The notes under the pieces are model-generated. The model saw nothing but the letters and a program-made list of their open reading frames with translations, did not search any database and had not been told where the DNA came from. DNA of 64,000 bases from Streptomyces vilmorinianum. GTDB lineage: Bacteria; Actinomycetota; Actinomycetes; Streptomycetales; Streptomycetaceae. Within the stretch, counting starts at the first letter, position 1; each line of letters begins with the position of its first letter. Positions 24,711 to 32,620 of the stretch are shown here, piece after piece. The DNA is taken from contig NZ_CP040244.1 in the NCBI RefSeq assembly GCF_005517195.1, positions 4,482,001 through 4,546,000 on the forward strand, written 5' to 3'. The translations under genes were made by a program, and so were the position numbers.

Positions 24711-24765
24711 TTGAACACGTTCAAGGAAGGCTCTACGCTCACTCCTGCGAGTTGAACACGTTCAA
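24711..24765 (+). promoter_or_regulatory. Promoter bracketed by two identical palindromic operators
   Basis: TTGAACACGTTCAA occurs exactly at 24711-24724 and again at 24752-24765, each a 6-bp-arm dyad. The first copy supplies TTGAAC as a -35 element; after 17 nt comes TACGCT (24734-24739) as a -10. The second copy would fall at about +6 to +20. A dimeric repressor, most likely TetR-type, bound at both sites would block initiation of the YndJ/DUF1990 operon. No candidate regulator gene is adjacent. Confidence 0.72.
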
Positions 24766-24780
24766 TCAGGGGTGGGTGGC

Positions 24781-25686
24781 ATGTCTGTACTGGTCGGTCT
24801 CATCGTGATGCTCGGCATGTTCGTCGTCGTCCCGATGGGCCTGGGACTGATCGACGGCCCCCCGCAGCCCGCCCTCCGGCTCCTGCGCCGCGCATGGCCG
24901 CTGCTCGCCCTGCCCGGCGCCGTCGCGCTCTGGCTCCCGCGCTCCGCCCTCGCCGCCACGCTCGCCGCCGTCTACGCGCTGGCCACCTTCGCGCTCGCGC
25001 TCTGCGCCCCGGCCCGGCTCGCCGCGACCCTCCCCCAACCTTCGGCCGGGGGTGCCCCCATCTCGCTTCGCTCGCTCGCGCCGCCGGAGGTCGCCGTGCT
25101 CACCGCGCTCGCGACCCCCTCCGTGGCGGGCCTGGCGCTGGTCGCCGAACGCGCCGGACACGAACTCCTCGGCTTCGACCTCGACATCCTGGCCCTGACC
25201 GTGCCCCACTTCCACTTCGCCGGCTTCGCCGCCGCGCTGGTGGCGGGGCTGGTCAGCCGTACGACCGAGGGAGCCGCCACGCGTTTCGCCGCGCTCAGCG
25301 TCCCGCTCGGCACCCTGCTCGTCCTGATCGGCTACTTCGTCGACGACTGGGCCGAGCTCGCCGGGGCACTCGTCCTCACCGCCGGGATGTGGGCCGTCGC
25401 CCTGCCGACCTGGCGGGAGCTGAGGACGGGCGCCCCCGACCCGGTCACCCGCGGCCTCCTCGCCGTCTCGTCCGTGGTGCTCGTGGCGACCATGCTGCTC
25501 GCCCTGAGCTGGGCGCTCGGCGAGGCCACCGGCCTGCCCCACCCCGACCTCGCCTGGATGGCCGCGACCCACGGCCTCGGCAACGCCCTCGGTTTCGCCC
25601 TCTGCTCGCTGCTCGCCTGGCGCCGCCTTCGGGCGACCGCCCCTTCCACCGCCCCGCTCAAGGAGACCGCATCATGGCCCGTCTGA
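24781..25686 (+). CDS. YndJ-like membrane protein
   Basis: A 301-aa protein with about eight hydrophobic helices. The segment TVPHFHFAGFAAALVAG and the later DLAWMAATHGLGNALGF carry the His and Asn residues characteristic of YndJ (PF14158). The function is unknown. ATG 24781 is taken; GTG 24772 is also in frame. A DUF1990 gene overlaps its end by 13 bp, a common pairing. Odd feature: residues about 83-95 are encoded by a copy of a Streptomyces palindromic repeat (25030-25060), which adds a loop QPSAGGAP between two helices. Expression is probably repressed through the twin operators just upstream. Confidence 0.75.
   Translation: MSVLVGLIVMLGMFVVVPMGLGLIDGPPQPALRLLRRAWPLLALPGAVALWLPRSALAATLAAVYALATFALALCAPARLAATLPQPSAGGAPISLRSLAPPEVAVLTALATPSVAGLALVAERAGHELLGFDLDILALTVPHFHFAGFAAALVAGLVSRTTEGAATRFAALSVPLGTLLVLIGYFVDDWAELAGALVLTAGMWAVALPTWRELRTGAPDPVTRGLLAVSSVVLVATMLLALSWALGEATGLPHPDLAWMAATHGLGNALGFALCSLLAWRRLRATAPSTAPLKETASWPV
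25030..25060. repeat. Small palindromic repeat inserted in frame in the yndJ-like gene
   Basis: CTCCCCCAACC TTCGG CCGGGGG TGCCCCCA forms a strong hairpin with a TTCGG turn. The same design (CCCCCA, then CCGGGGG, then CCCCC) occurs at 1831-1863 on the other strand. The length keeps the reading frame open. Confidence 0.65.
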
Positions 25687-26228
25687 TCCGCGACCTCGCC
25701 ACCCCCGCGAACCCCGCCGCCCCCGCGCCCCTGAACTATCGGGAGGTCGGCGCCACCGGGCAGGACCGTCTCCCGGCCGGCTACCACCACCTCCACCACA
25801 CGGTCCGCATCGGGCACGGCCGGGACGCCTTCGAGACCGCGGGGGCCGCCGTCACCACCTGGCGGATGCACCGCTCCTCGGGCGCCCGGGTCCGCGGCGA
25901 GGCCACCCGCGCCGAGCCAGGGGCTTACGTCGAGGTCTCGCTGGGCGTCGGTCCGGTCCGGTTCACCGCGCCCTGCGAGGTGATCTGGACGGCGTACGAG
26001 AAGGACCGCACCGGATTCGCGTACGGCACCCGCACCGGACACCCCGAGTGCGGCGAGGAGTCCTTCGTCGTCGACCTGCACCCCGACGGCTCGGTCTGGT
26101 TCACGGTCACCGCCTTCAGCCGCCCCGCCGCCTGGTACACCCGCCTCGCGGGACCGCTCGTCCCCGTCCTCCAGCACGCCTACGCACGACGGCTCGGCCG
26201 GACGCTCCAACGCGTCGTGGCCGGGTGA
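25674..26228 (+). CDS. DUF1990 family protein
   Basis: A 184-aa soluble protein. The family pattern is clear: LNYREVGAT near the start, GYHHLHHTVRIGHGRDAFETAG, CEVIWTAYEKDRTGFAYGTRTGHPECGEESF, and a closing AFSRPAAWYTRLAGPLVPVLQ. The fold of PF09348 resembles START/SRPBCC-like ligand-binding proteins; no activity has been shown. GGAGACCGCATC precedes ATG 25674, which lies inside the last codons of the YndJ gene, so the pair is translationally linked. It belongs to the operon under the twin operators. Confidence 0.82.
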   Translation: MARLIRDLATPANPAAPAPLNYREVGATGQDRLPAGYHHLHHTVRIGHGRDAFETAGAAVTTWRMHRSSGARVRGEATRAEPGAYVEVSLGVGPVRFTAPCEVIWTAYEKDRTGFAYGTRTGHPECGEESFVVDLHPDGSVWFTVTAFSRPAAWYTRLAGPLVPVLQHAYARRLGRTLQRVVAG

Positions 26229-26253
26229 CACCCGGCGTACGCTCCTTTTGTAG

Positions 26254-26281
26254 GCATACGCACCGACTACAGGGCGTATGC
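26254..26281. repeat. Inverted and direct repeat before the 54-aa gene
   Basis: GCATACGC (26254-26261) pairs with GCGTATGC (26274-26281) across 12 bp, and the ACGCACCGAC/ATGCACCGAC words form a direct repeat in the same stretch. It could be an operator of the small gene or a weak terminator of the preceding operon. Confidence 0.5.
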
Positions 26282-26300
26282 ACCGACCCAGGAGGCGGCC

Positions 26301-26465
26301 GTGAGCCAGTACGACGAATACAGCACTCCCTCGCAGGCCGAGGGAGAACGGCTCGAAGAGGACATGGACGCGCTGCAGCGGGACCACCGGCACCCCCCGA
26401 CCACGCGCACCACACCGTCCCAGGCCGAGGGTCAGCGCGTCGCCGACGAGGAGGAGAAGCGCTGA
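26301..26465 (+). CDS. 54-aa acidic protein with duplicated TPSQAEG motif
   Basis: GTG 26301 has AGGAGG 6 nt upstream, an excellent ribosome-binding site. The product is 54 residues, highly charged, without hydrophobic segments and probably largely disordered. The heptamer TPSQAEG occurs twice, at 9-15 and 39-45, each followed by (E/Q)R(L/V). It ends DEEEKR. I do not recognise a function. The strong ribosome site, GC-rich third positions and the internal duplication support a real gene. It lies 43 bp before the lipase maturation factor gene on the same strand. Confidence 0.7.
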   Translation: MSQYDEYSTPSQAEGERLEEDMDALQRDHRHPPTTRTTPSQAEGQRVADEEEKR

Positions 26466-26508
26466 GCCACCGAGCCGAGCCTGACCTCCCGGGCCGATAC
26501 TGGAAGAG

Positions 26509-27933
26509 ATGGAGTGGTTCACCGCACCCGACTACTGGCTGAGCCGGATCGTCTTCCAGCGGGGGCTCGCGGGGCTCTATCTCGTGGCGTTCCTCTCGGC
26601 CGCTCTCCAGTTCCGGGCCCTCATCGGCGAACGCGGCATGCTCCCCGTACCGGAGTATCTGCGCCGGGTGGAGCCGCGTCAGACCCCCAGCCTCTTCCAC
26701 TGGCGCTACTCGGACCGCCTCTTCGCCACGGTCGCCTGGAGCGGCGCGGCCCTGGCGGCGGCCCTGGTCGCGGGCGCGGGCGACGCGGTGCCGCTCCCCG
26801 TCTCGATGCTGCTGTGGGCGGTGCTCTGGGCGCTGTACCTCTCCATCGTCAACGTCGGCCAGACCTGGTACTCCTTCGGCTGGGAGTCACTGCTCCTGGA
26901 GACCGGCTTCCTCGCGGTCTTCCTCGGCAACGACGACACGGCGCCACCCGTCCTCGTCCTGTGGCTGCTGCGCTGGCTGCTCTTCCGGGTCGAGTTCGGC
27001 GCGGGGCTCATCAAGATCCGCGGTGACCGCTGCTGGCGGGATCTGACCTGCCTGTACTACCACCACGAGACCCAGCCGATGCCCGGCCCGCTCAGCTGGT
27101 TCTTCCACCATCTGCCGCGCCCGCTGCACCGGGTCGAGGTGGGCGCCAACCATGTCGTCCAGCTGCTGGTCCCGGTGCTGCTCTTCACCCCGCAGCCGGT
27201 GGCGACGGTGGCCGCCTGTCTGATGGTGGCGACCCAGCTGTGGCTGGTGCTCTCCGGGAACTTCGCCTGGCTGAACTGGCTGACCATCGTCCTCGCGCTC
27301 TCCGCCATGGACGGCTCGCTGCTCGTGGGCGAGCACCCGCAGCCGGATCCGCCGCTCTGGTACGTGGTCGTGGTCGTCGCCGTCACCGCGCTGGTCCTGG
27401 CCCTCAGCTACCGCCCCGCGCGCAATCTGCTTTCCCGGCGGCAGGCGATGAACCGTTCGTACGATCCGTTGCACCTGGTCAACACGTACGGCGCCTTCGG
27501 CTCGGTGGGCCGGATCAGGGACGAGATCGTCATCGAGGGCACCGACGACCCGGTGCCGCACGCGGGCAGCGTGTGGAAGGAGTACGGCTTCAAGGGCAAA
27601 CCCGGCGATCCGCGCCGGCTGCCCCGCCAGTTCGCCCCGTACCATCTGCGGCTCGACTGGCTGATGTGGTTCGCGGCGCTCTCCCCCGCCTACGCCCACG
27701 ACTGGTTCGGGCAGTTCGTCGAGCGGCTGCTCGAAGGCGACCGGGACACCCTGCGGCTGCTGCGCCACAACCCCTTCCCCGACGCGCCGCCGGCCCTCGT
27801 CCGGGCCCGCCTCTACCGCTACCGGTACACGAGCTGGCGCGAGCTGCGCGAGACCGGGGCGTGGTGGCACCGCGCGCTGGTCCGGGAGTACCTGCCGCCG
27901 GTCGGGCTCGGTCCGTCGGTGCGGCGGCGCTGA
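26509..27933 (+). CDS. Lipase maturation factor family protein
   Basis: A 474-aa integral membrane protein related to eukaryotic LMF1 (PF06762). Family features include the YWLSRIVFQRGLAGLYLVAF start, WYSFGWESLLLETGFLAVFLG, the FRVEFGAGLIKIRGDRCWRDLTCLYYHHETQPMP region (split here for length) and a soluble C-terminal domain with VNTYGAFGSV and LDWLMWFAAL. About seven to eight helices are visible in the first 310 residues. Bacterial members are uncharacterised; the animal protein assists folding of secreted lipases in the ER. The ATG overlaps a weak GGAAGAG. A strong terminator follows. Confidence 0.88.
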   Translation: MEWFTAPDYWLSRIVFQRGLAGLYLVAFLSAALQFRALIGERGMLPVPEYLRRVEPRQTPSLFHWRYSDRLFATVAWSGAALAAALVAGAGDAVPLPVSMLLWAVLWALYLSIVNVGQTWYSFGWESLLLETGFLAVFLGNDDTAPPVLVLWLLRWLLFRVEFGAGLIKIRGDRCWRDLTCLYYHHETQPMPGPLSWFFHHLPRPLHRVEVGANHVVQLLVPVLLFTPQPVATVAACLMVATQLWLVLSGNFAWLNWLTIVLALSAMDGSLLVGEHPQPDPPLWYVVVVVAVTALVLALSYRPARNLLSRRQAMNRSYDPLHLVNTYGAFGSVGRIRDEIVIEGTDDPVPHAGSVWKEYGFKGKPGDPRRLPRQFAPYHLRLDWLMWFAALSPAYAHDWFGQFVERLLEGDRDTLRLLRHNPFPDAPPALVRARLYRYRYTSWRELRETGAWWHRALVREYLPPVGLGPSVRRR

Positions 27934-27937
27934 GACA

Positions 27938-27978
27938 GCCCTGTGCCCCCGGACGCGGTGCGTCCGGGGGCACAGGGC
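27938..27978. terminator. Bidirectional terminator with 18-bp perfect arms
   Basis: GCCCTGTGCCCCCGGACG and its complement flank a 5-nt CGGTG loop, 5 bp after the lipase maturation factor stop and 22 bp before the stop of the convergent 57-aa gene. Confidence 0.92.
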
Positions 27979-27999
27979 GAAGCGACAGTCGTGACTCGG

Positions 28000-28173
28000 T
28001 CAGTCGATACCGGGAAGGATGTGCGGCTCCGCGAGGTCGTCCTCGTAGCCTGCCAGCCGGATGGGGGCCGAGCGGGCCCACACCTCGAGGCTGCCCAGCT
28101 CACCGGAGCGGTGGGGCCGCTCCGGTTGTTCGGCCGCCGATCGCTGTTCCTGCTTCGTCAGTTCTGGTGTCAC
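28000..28173 (-). CDS. 57-aa small protein of unknown function
   Basis: A minus-strand gene of 57 codons from GTG 28173, with GGGAG 7 nt upstream. The N-terminal half is polar and rich in Glu, Gln and Arg (TPELTKQEQRSAAEQ). The C-terminal half is more ordered and acidic (SLEVWARSAPIRLAGYEDDL, then AEPHILPGID). There is no signal peptide. It ends at a strong bidirectional terminator. The SDR gene lies 235 bp upstream on the same strand, but a hairpin in between suggests an independent transcript. The leader-plus-conserved-core look would suit a small partner protein or a modified peptide; neither is shown. Confidence 0.6.
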   Translation of the reverse strand: MTPELTKQEQRSAAEQPERPHRSGELGSLEVWARSAPIRLAGYEDDLAEPHILPGID

Positions 28174-28338
28174 CGCGCACTCCCTTTGGGTCGCGTACCT
28201 ATGAGGACATGGCCGTTCGGTCGCGGTGGCGCCGTTCTTCGGGCGGGACCGCGGCCTTGGTGGCAGGCCAGTCCCCGGGCCGGCCGTGAGGGTTTGGTGA
28301 AACCCCGGTGGCCGACCGTGGACATCAGACTAACCAAA

Positions 28339-28366
28339 TGAGCGCCCCAGCGCTCTATGGGGCTCA
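28339..28366 (-). terminator. Hairpin downstream of the SDR gene
   Basis: TGAGCGCCCCA (28339-28349) pairs with TGGGGCTCA (28358-28366), with a bulge, around 8 nt. A second small stem, GGGTTT/AAACCC, lies at 28290-28305. Both are in the gap after the SDR stop. Confidence 0.5.
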
Positions 28367-28408
28367 GAAGTGTGACGCGATCGGGTGAAAGTCGTCCGAA
28401 TGTGCGAT

Positions 28409-29911
28409 CTACCAGTTGCCCGGCGCGTAGTCCTTGAGGAAGCAGCCGTACAGGTCCTCGCCAGCCTCGCCACGCACGACCGGGTCGTAGACGCGGGCCG
28501 CGCCGTCGACCAGGTCCAGCGGGGCGTGGAAGCCCTCCTCGGCGAGACGCAGCTTGTCGAAGTGCGGACGCTCGTCGGTGATCCAGCCGGTGTCGACCGA
28601 GGTCATGAGGATGCCGTCGGTCTGGAACATCTCCTGGGCGCTGGTCCGCGTCACCATGTTCATCGCGGCCTTCGCGGCGTTGGTGTTCGGGTGCCCCGCG
28701 CCCTTGTAGCCGCGGCCGAAGACACCCTCCATCGCCGAGACGTTGACGATGTACGAGCGACCGCTGGACGCCTTCTTGGCGGCCTCGGCCATCACCGGCC
28801 GCAGGGCGCTGATCAGGATGAACGGCGCCGTGTAGTTGCACAGCTGGGTCTCGAGCAGCTCCACGGGGGAGATCTGCTCGATGGTCTGCACCCACGTGTT
28901 GGTCTCGACGACGTCCGGCACGAGGCCGCCCGCGTCGATGGCGGTGCCGTCCAGGTGCCGGGCGATGCTGGCGTTGCCCGCGACGAGGGCAAGGTCGGCG
29001 ACCTTCTGCGCGTCGAGCCCGCTCACGCCGACGGGCAGCGCGGCGAGTCCGTCGACCGCGCCGGAGTTGAAGGCGCCGATGACGTGATGGGCGGGCAGCT
29101 CCCCGGCCGGCAGCGGGGCGCTCTCGCCCTCGACCAGCGCGGCGTAGGCGGAGGGCAGGCGGCGCACGGTCTGCGTCGCGTTGTTGATGAGGATGTCCAG
29201 CGGTCCGGCCTCGCCGATCTGTTCGGCGAGGGCCACGGCCTGGGCCGGGTCGCGCAGGTCGATGCCGACGACCTCGAGGCGGTGCATCCAGTCCGCCGAG
29301 TCCTCCATCGCCTTGAAGCGGCGGATGGCGTCCTTGGGGAAGCGGGTCGTGATCGTGGTGTGGGCGCCGTCGCGCAGCAGCCGCAGCGCGATGTACATGC
29401 CGATCTTGGCCCGGCCGCCGGTGAGCAGCGCGCGCTTGCCGGTGAGGTCCGTGCGGGCGTCGCGCTTGGCCCGGTTCAGGGCCGCGCACTCCTGGCAGAG
29501 CTGGTGGTAGAAGTAGTCGACCTCGATGTACCGCGTCTTGCACGTGTAGCAGGAGCGCGGGCGCTGGAGTATCCCGGCGATCCGGCCGGCCTCGGTGGCG
29601 GAGGAGGGCAGGATGCCCTCGGTCTCGTCGTCGATCCGCTGCGCGGAGCCGGTGGCGGTGGCCTCGGTGACCGCCTTGTCGTGCGCGGTCTTCGCGGCCC
29701 GGCGCTCCTGGCGGCGGCGCTGCTTCACCGTGCGGTAGATCCCGGCGGTGGCGCGCCGGACGGCGATCGCGTCCGGGTGGTCGACCTCCAGCTTGTCGAG
29801 TTCGTCGAGCACGCTCAGGCAGACGGCCAGGCGCTCGGGGTCGATACCCGGCCCGTACTCCTGGAATTCTTCGGTCACCGTCATGGCCTCTGCCGTTCCT
29901 CGATCGCTCAT
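28409..29911 (-). CDS. SDR-fold protein with N-terminal zinc-ribbon extension, catalytic Tyr replaced
   Basis: A 500-aa protein about twice normal SDR length. Residues 1-115 are helical and charged. Four cysteines at 121, 124, 139 and 142 (SCYTCK...LCQECA) form a likely zinc ribbon. The Rossmann part follows: a TGGRAKIG dinucleotide loop (164-171), DLRDP, ILINNAT, and Ser392 in VNVSAMEG. Where SDR enzymes have Tyr-x3-Lys this protein has Thr410-x3-Lys414 (TNAAK), so ordinary dehydrogenase chemistry is doubtful. It may bind a nucleotide as a sensor or use another residue such as Tyr402. The start is unsure: ATG 29911 (TAAAGT box about 30 nt upstream) or ATG 29884 (AGAGG close by). Codon use is normal. 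Confidence 0.75.
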   Translation of the reverse strand: MSDRGTAEAMTVTEEFQEYGPGIDPERLAVCLSVLDELDKLEVDHPDAIAVRRATAGIYRTVKQRRRQERRAAKTAHDKAVTEATATGSAQRIDDETEGILPSSATEAGRIAGILQRPRSCYTCKTRYIEVDYFYHQLCQECAALNRAKRDARTDLTGKRALLTGGRAKIGMYIALRLLRDGAHTTITTRFPKDAIRRFKAMEDSADWMHRLEVVGIDLRDPAQAVALAEQIGEAGPLDILINNATQTVRRLPSAYAALVEGESAPLPAGELPAHHVIGAFNSGAVDGLAALPVGVSGLDAQKVADLALVAGNASIARHLDGTAIDAGGLVPDVVETNTWVQTIEQISPVELLETQLCNYTAPFILISALRPVMAEAAKKASSGRSYIVNVSAMEGVFGRGYKGAGHPNTNAAKAAMNMVTRTSAQEMFQTDGILMTSVDTGWITDERPHFDKLRLAEEGFHAPLDLVDGAARVYDPVVRGEAGEDLYGCFLKDYAPGNW

Positions 29912-29944
29912 ACGCTCGCGCGCCCGTGTTCCAAAACCGCAACT

Positions 29945-30730
29945 TTACGGAGCTGGGGGCCGTGTCTCCAAACCCGTGGCGGGTGCGTGGTCGAACACAC
30001 AGTCGCCGCACAGGCCGCCGCCGGGACAGCGGTAGTACAGGCAGCAGCTGGTGCGCCGCAGGGCGGGGCCCTGGACGGTGCGGGCCAGGTCGGGGTGGGC
30101 GAAGAGCCCGGAGACGAGCTCGGCGGCGCGTTCCGCGACCTCGGGGCGGTCCTGCGCGCGGGCCCAGCGGGTGAGCTCCCGCAGCGCCCCGGCGAGGGCC
30201 GAACCGGCGTTCCCCCACAGCAGCCGGGGGGAGATCCGTCCGTCGCGGCGGAAGGCCTCGTGCAGCGGGACGAGGTGGGCGGCCCGGACGGCTTCGTCGA
30301 GCGCGGACACGGTGGCGGGGCGGGTGGCCGTGCCGGCCCACCACAGGTCGTCGGGCGAGGTCAGGGCGCCGTCCCAGTACAGGTCCGCCGGGTCGAGGTC
30401 CGGGAACCGGCCGTACAGGGCGGCCGGGCCGAGGGCGGTCGACCAGAGCCGGGCGGCGAGCCCGAGGTGGGCGATCGAGGCGGCGACCCGCCGCTCGGGG
30501 GCGCGGAGGCGGGCTCCGACCCGGTCGACGCGGGCGGTCAGGGGGCCCGTCTCCCCCGCGTACAGGCGCGCGAGCTCCCGATGCGCGCCGCCGGCCGCCT
30601 CCGGTGCGCTCGTCCGCAGCGCGAAGAACCCGCCCACGGACCGGCACTCGTCCAGATCCACCGCCACTGCCTCCTGGCACGGTCGCTCGCCCGGTATGGG
30701 CGTCGGAAAGTTCGGGTCATCCCCGGTCAT
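29945..30730 (-). CDS. FhuF-like (2Fe-2S) ferric-siderophore reductase
   Basis: A 261-aa cytosolic protein. The C-terminal cluster-binding motif is CC-x10-C-x2-C (SCCLYYRCPGGGLCGDCVF), exactly the unusual pattern of FhuF, which reduces iron in imported hydroxamate siderophores. The N-terminal 200 residues are helical, with a LYWDGALTSPDDLWWAG segment. ATG 30730 is the last good start before the conserved part; no ribosome-binding site is obvious, so leaderless translation is possible. It lies 34 bp upstream of the SDR gene on the same strand. No siderophore uptake genes are in the window. Confidence 0.82.
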   Translation of the reverse strand: MTGDDPNFPTPIPGERPCQEAVAVDLDECRSVGGFFALRTSAPEAAGGAHRELARLYAGETGPLTARVDRVGARLRAPERRVAASIAHLGLAARLWSTALGPAALYGRFPDLDPADLYWDGALTSPDDLWWAGTATRPATVSALDEAVRAAHLVPLHEAFRRDGRISPRLLWGNAGSALAGALRELTRWARAQDRPEVAERAAELVSGLFAHPDLARTVQGPALRRTSCCLYYRCPGGGLCGDCVFDHAPATGLETRPPAP

Positions 30731-30793
30731 GATCGAGTCATGACCGCACCAAGTCATGGCCGGTGACCCCGGATCACCGTAACGCTCGGACGC

Positions 30794-31507
30794 ATGCCCC
30801 TTTCCTCACCCTTCCCCTCGGCCGCAACTCCCGGGCGGCGCACGATGCTTGCCCTGAGCGCCGCGGCGGCTCTGACGGCGGGCGTGCCCTCGGCGCGGGC
30901 GGCGGCTCCCACCGGACGTGTCCGCACGGACCGACCGCCGACCGCCGAACGGGCGCTGGCCGAACTCCGCTCCGGAAACGCCCGGTTCGCGGCCCTGCGG
31001 CAGCGCCATCCGCACGAGGACGCCGCCCGGCGCGCGGCCGTCGCCGTCTCCCAGCACCCCTTCGCGCTGGTCCTCGGCTGCGTCGACTCACGGGTGCCGC
31101 CGGAGCTCGTCTTCGACCAGGGGCTCGGCGATCTGCTGGCCATAAGGTCGGCCGGGCAGGCCCTCGACGAGGCGGTGCTCGGCTCGATCCAGTTCGGCGT
31201 CGAGGAGCTGGGCGTCCCGCTGGTCCTCGTCCTCGGGCACGAGCGGTGCGGGGCGGCGACGGCCGCCGTGGAGTACGTACGGACGGGCAAGCCGGTCGAG
31301 GGACATCTCGCCCGGGTCGTGGAGGAGATCGCCCCGGCCGCGCGCGCGACCCGCGACCTGCCCGGCGACTGGGTGGAGAACACCGTGCGGGCCAATGTGG
31401 CCCGGATCCGGCGGCGACTGGCTCAGGATGAGGCGTTCGACCGGGCCCGGATCGTCGGTGCCCGCTTCGACCTGGATACCGGAAAGGTCGCTTTCCACCC
31501 CTCCTGA
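30794..31507 (+). CDS. Beta-class carbonic anhydrase with export signal
   Basis: A 237-aa zinc enzyme that interconverts CO2 and bicarbonate. The N-terminus has a twin-arginine-type signal (GRRTMLALSAAAALTAG) ending near residue 37, so it probably works outside the membrane. Zinc ligands are visible: Cys in LGCVDSR, with the adjoining Asp-Arg pair, and His and Cys in LGHERCGAA. The order and spacing match the beta class. It is divergent from the FhuF-like gene with a 63-bp gap. A second, cytosolic carbonic anhydrase of a different subtype is encoded at 51507. The ribosome site is weak. Confidence 0.88.
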   Translation: MPLSSPFPSAATPGRRTMLALSAAAALTAGVPSARAAAPTGRVRTDRPPTAERALAELRSGNARFAALRQRHPHEDAARRAAVAVSQHPFALVLGCVDSRVPPELVFDQGLGDLLAIRSAGQALDEAVLGSIQFGVEELGVPLVLVLGHERCGAATAAVEYVRTGKPVEGHLARVVEEIAPAARATRDLPGDWVENTVRANVARIRRRLAQDEAFDRARIVGARFDLDTGKVAFHPS

Positions 31508-31624
31508 CCTGCGCGGGTGTACATCTCCAGGCGTACGGCACGGTCCCGTACTGCGACGGCAGTACGTCCGAATGCGTTCCCAGGTACGACGACGTGAACG
31601 CTCGGAAGAGAGATCGTTGTATGT

Positions 31625-32620
31625 ATGAGCCCCCTCCTGCTGTCCGTGCTCCTGTCACTGGTCTCGGCGGTCGCCTACGCGTCCGCGGCGATCGTGCAGG
31701 AGCGGGTCGCCGCCACGTTCCGCGGCGCCACCTACGCACCGTTGCGCAGCCCGGCCTGGTGGGGGTCCGTCCTGCTCAACGGTCTCGGTGCGGCACTCCA
31801 CGTCGCCGCGCTCGCCTACGGTCCGCTGAGTGTGGTCCAGCCGCTCGGCGCCCTGACGATCGTCTTCGCCCTGCCCATGGCGGCGCTCTTCGTCGGCCGC
31901 AAGGCCGGACACACGGCCTGGCGGGGCGCGGTCATGGCCACGGTCGGTCTCGCCGGGTTGCTCAGCCTCACGGGCGGCGCCGAGGCCCAGTCCCTGGCGG
32001 GGACCGAGCGCTGGCTGCTCGCCGCCGGGACGTTTGCCCTGGTGGGCGGGCTTTTCACCGTCGCGCAGCTGGTGGGCCGGCCGGTGCTGCGCAGCATCGC
32101 CCTGGCGGCCGCGGCGGGTGTGTCGTTCGGTATCGCCTCGGTCTTCACCAAGACCGTGGCGGTGGAGTGGGCGCCGAGCGCCCCGCTCGCCCAGTGGACC
32201 AGCCTGCTGATCCTCTCGGCGCTCGCGGTGACCGGGCTGCTGCTCTCCCAGGCCTCCTACCGGGGCGCGGGCCTCGCGGCCCCGCTGGCCACGGTCACGG
32301 TCGTCAACCCGGTGGTCGCCGCGGCGGTGGGTCTGACGCTGTTCGGGGAGACCTTCCGCTACGGCGCGGCCGGCACCGTCGCCGCGCTGATCTGCGGCGC
32401 GGTGGCGGCGGGCGGGCTGATCCAGCTCACGACGGACCGCCTGTCGACCCCGGCGGACTCGGTGTCGGTGTCAGAGGGCCGGCCGGCACCGGCCCCGGCC
32501 TCACAGAGAGACGCCGCCCGAGCGCAGGTAGGCGAGGGGATCGATGTCGGAGCCGTACCCGGGACCCGTCCGCACCTCGAAGTGGAGATGCGGTCCCGAG
32601 CTGTTGCCGGTCGATCCTGA
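31625..32620 (+). CDS. DMT-superfamily (EamA-like) transporter
   Basis: A 331-aa membrane protein with nine to ten helices filling residues 1-280, arranged as two similar halves (AALAYGPLSVVQPLGALTIVF in the first, SYRGAGLAAPLATVTVVNPV in the second). It resembles DMT family transporters of the actinomycete type; the substrate is unknown. GGAAGAGAG precedes the ATG at a rather long distance. The last 40 codons are hydrophilic and lie antisense over the 3' end of the convergent peptidase gene (120-bp overlap), which probably reflects loss of an earlier stop. A shorter functional protein ending near residue 290 would still hold all helices. Confidence 0.8.
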   Translation: MSPLLLSVLLSLVSAVAYASAAIVQERVAATFRGATYAPLRSPAWWGSVLLNGLGAALHVAALAYGPLSVVQPLGALTIVFALPMAALFVGRKAGHTAWRGAVMATVGLAGLLSLTGGAEAQSLAGTERWLLAAGTFALVGGLFTVAQLVGRPVLRSIALAAAAGVSFGIASVFTKTVAVEWAPSAPLAQWTSLLILSALAVTGLLLSQASYRGAGLAAPLATVTVVNPVVAAAVGLTLFGETFRYGAAGTVAALICGAVAAGGLIQLTTDRLSTPADSVSVSEGRPAPAPASQRDAARAQVGEGIDVGAVPGTRPHLEVEMRSRAVAGRS

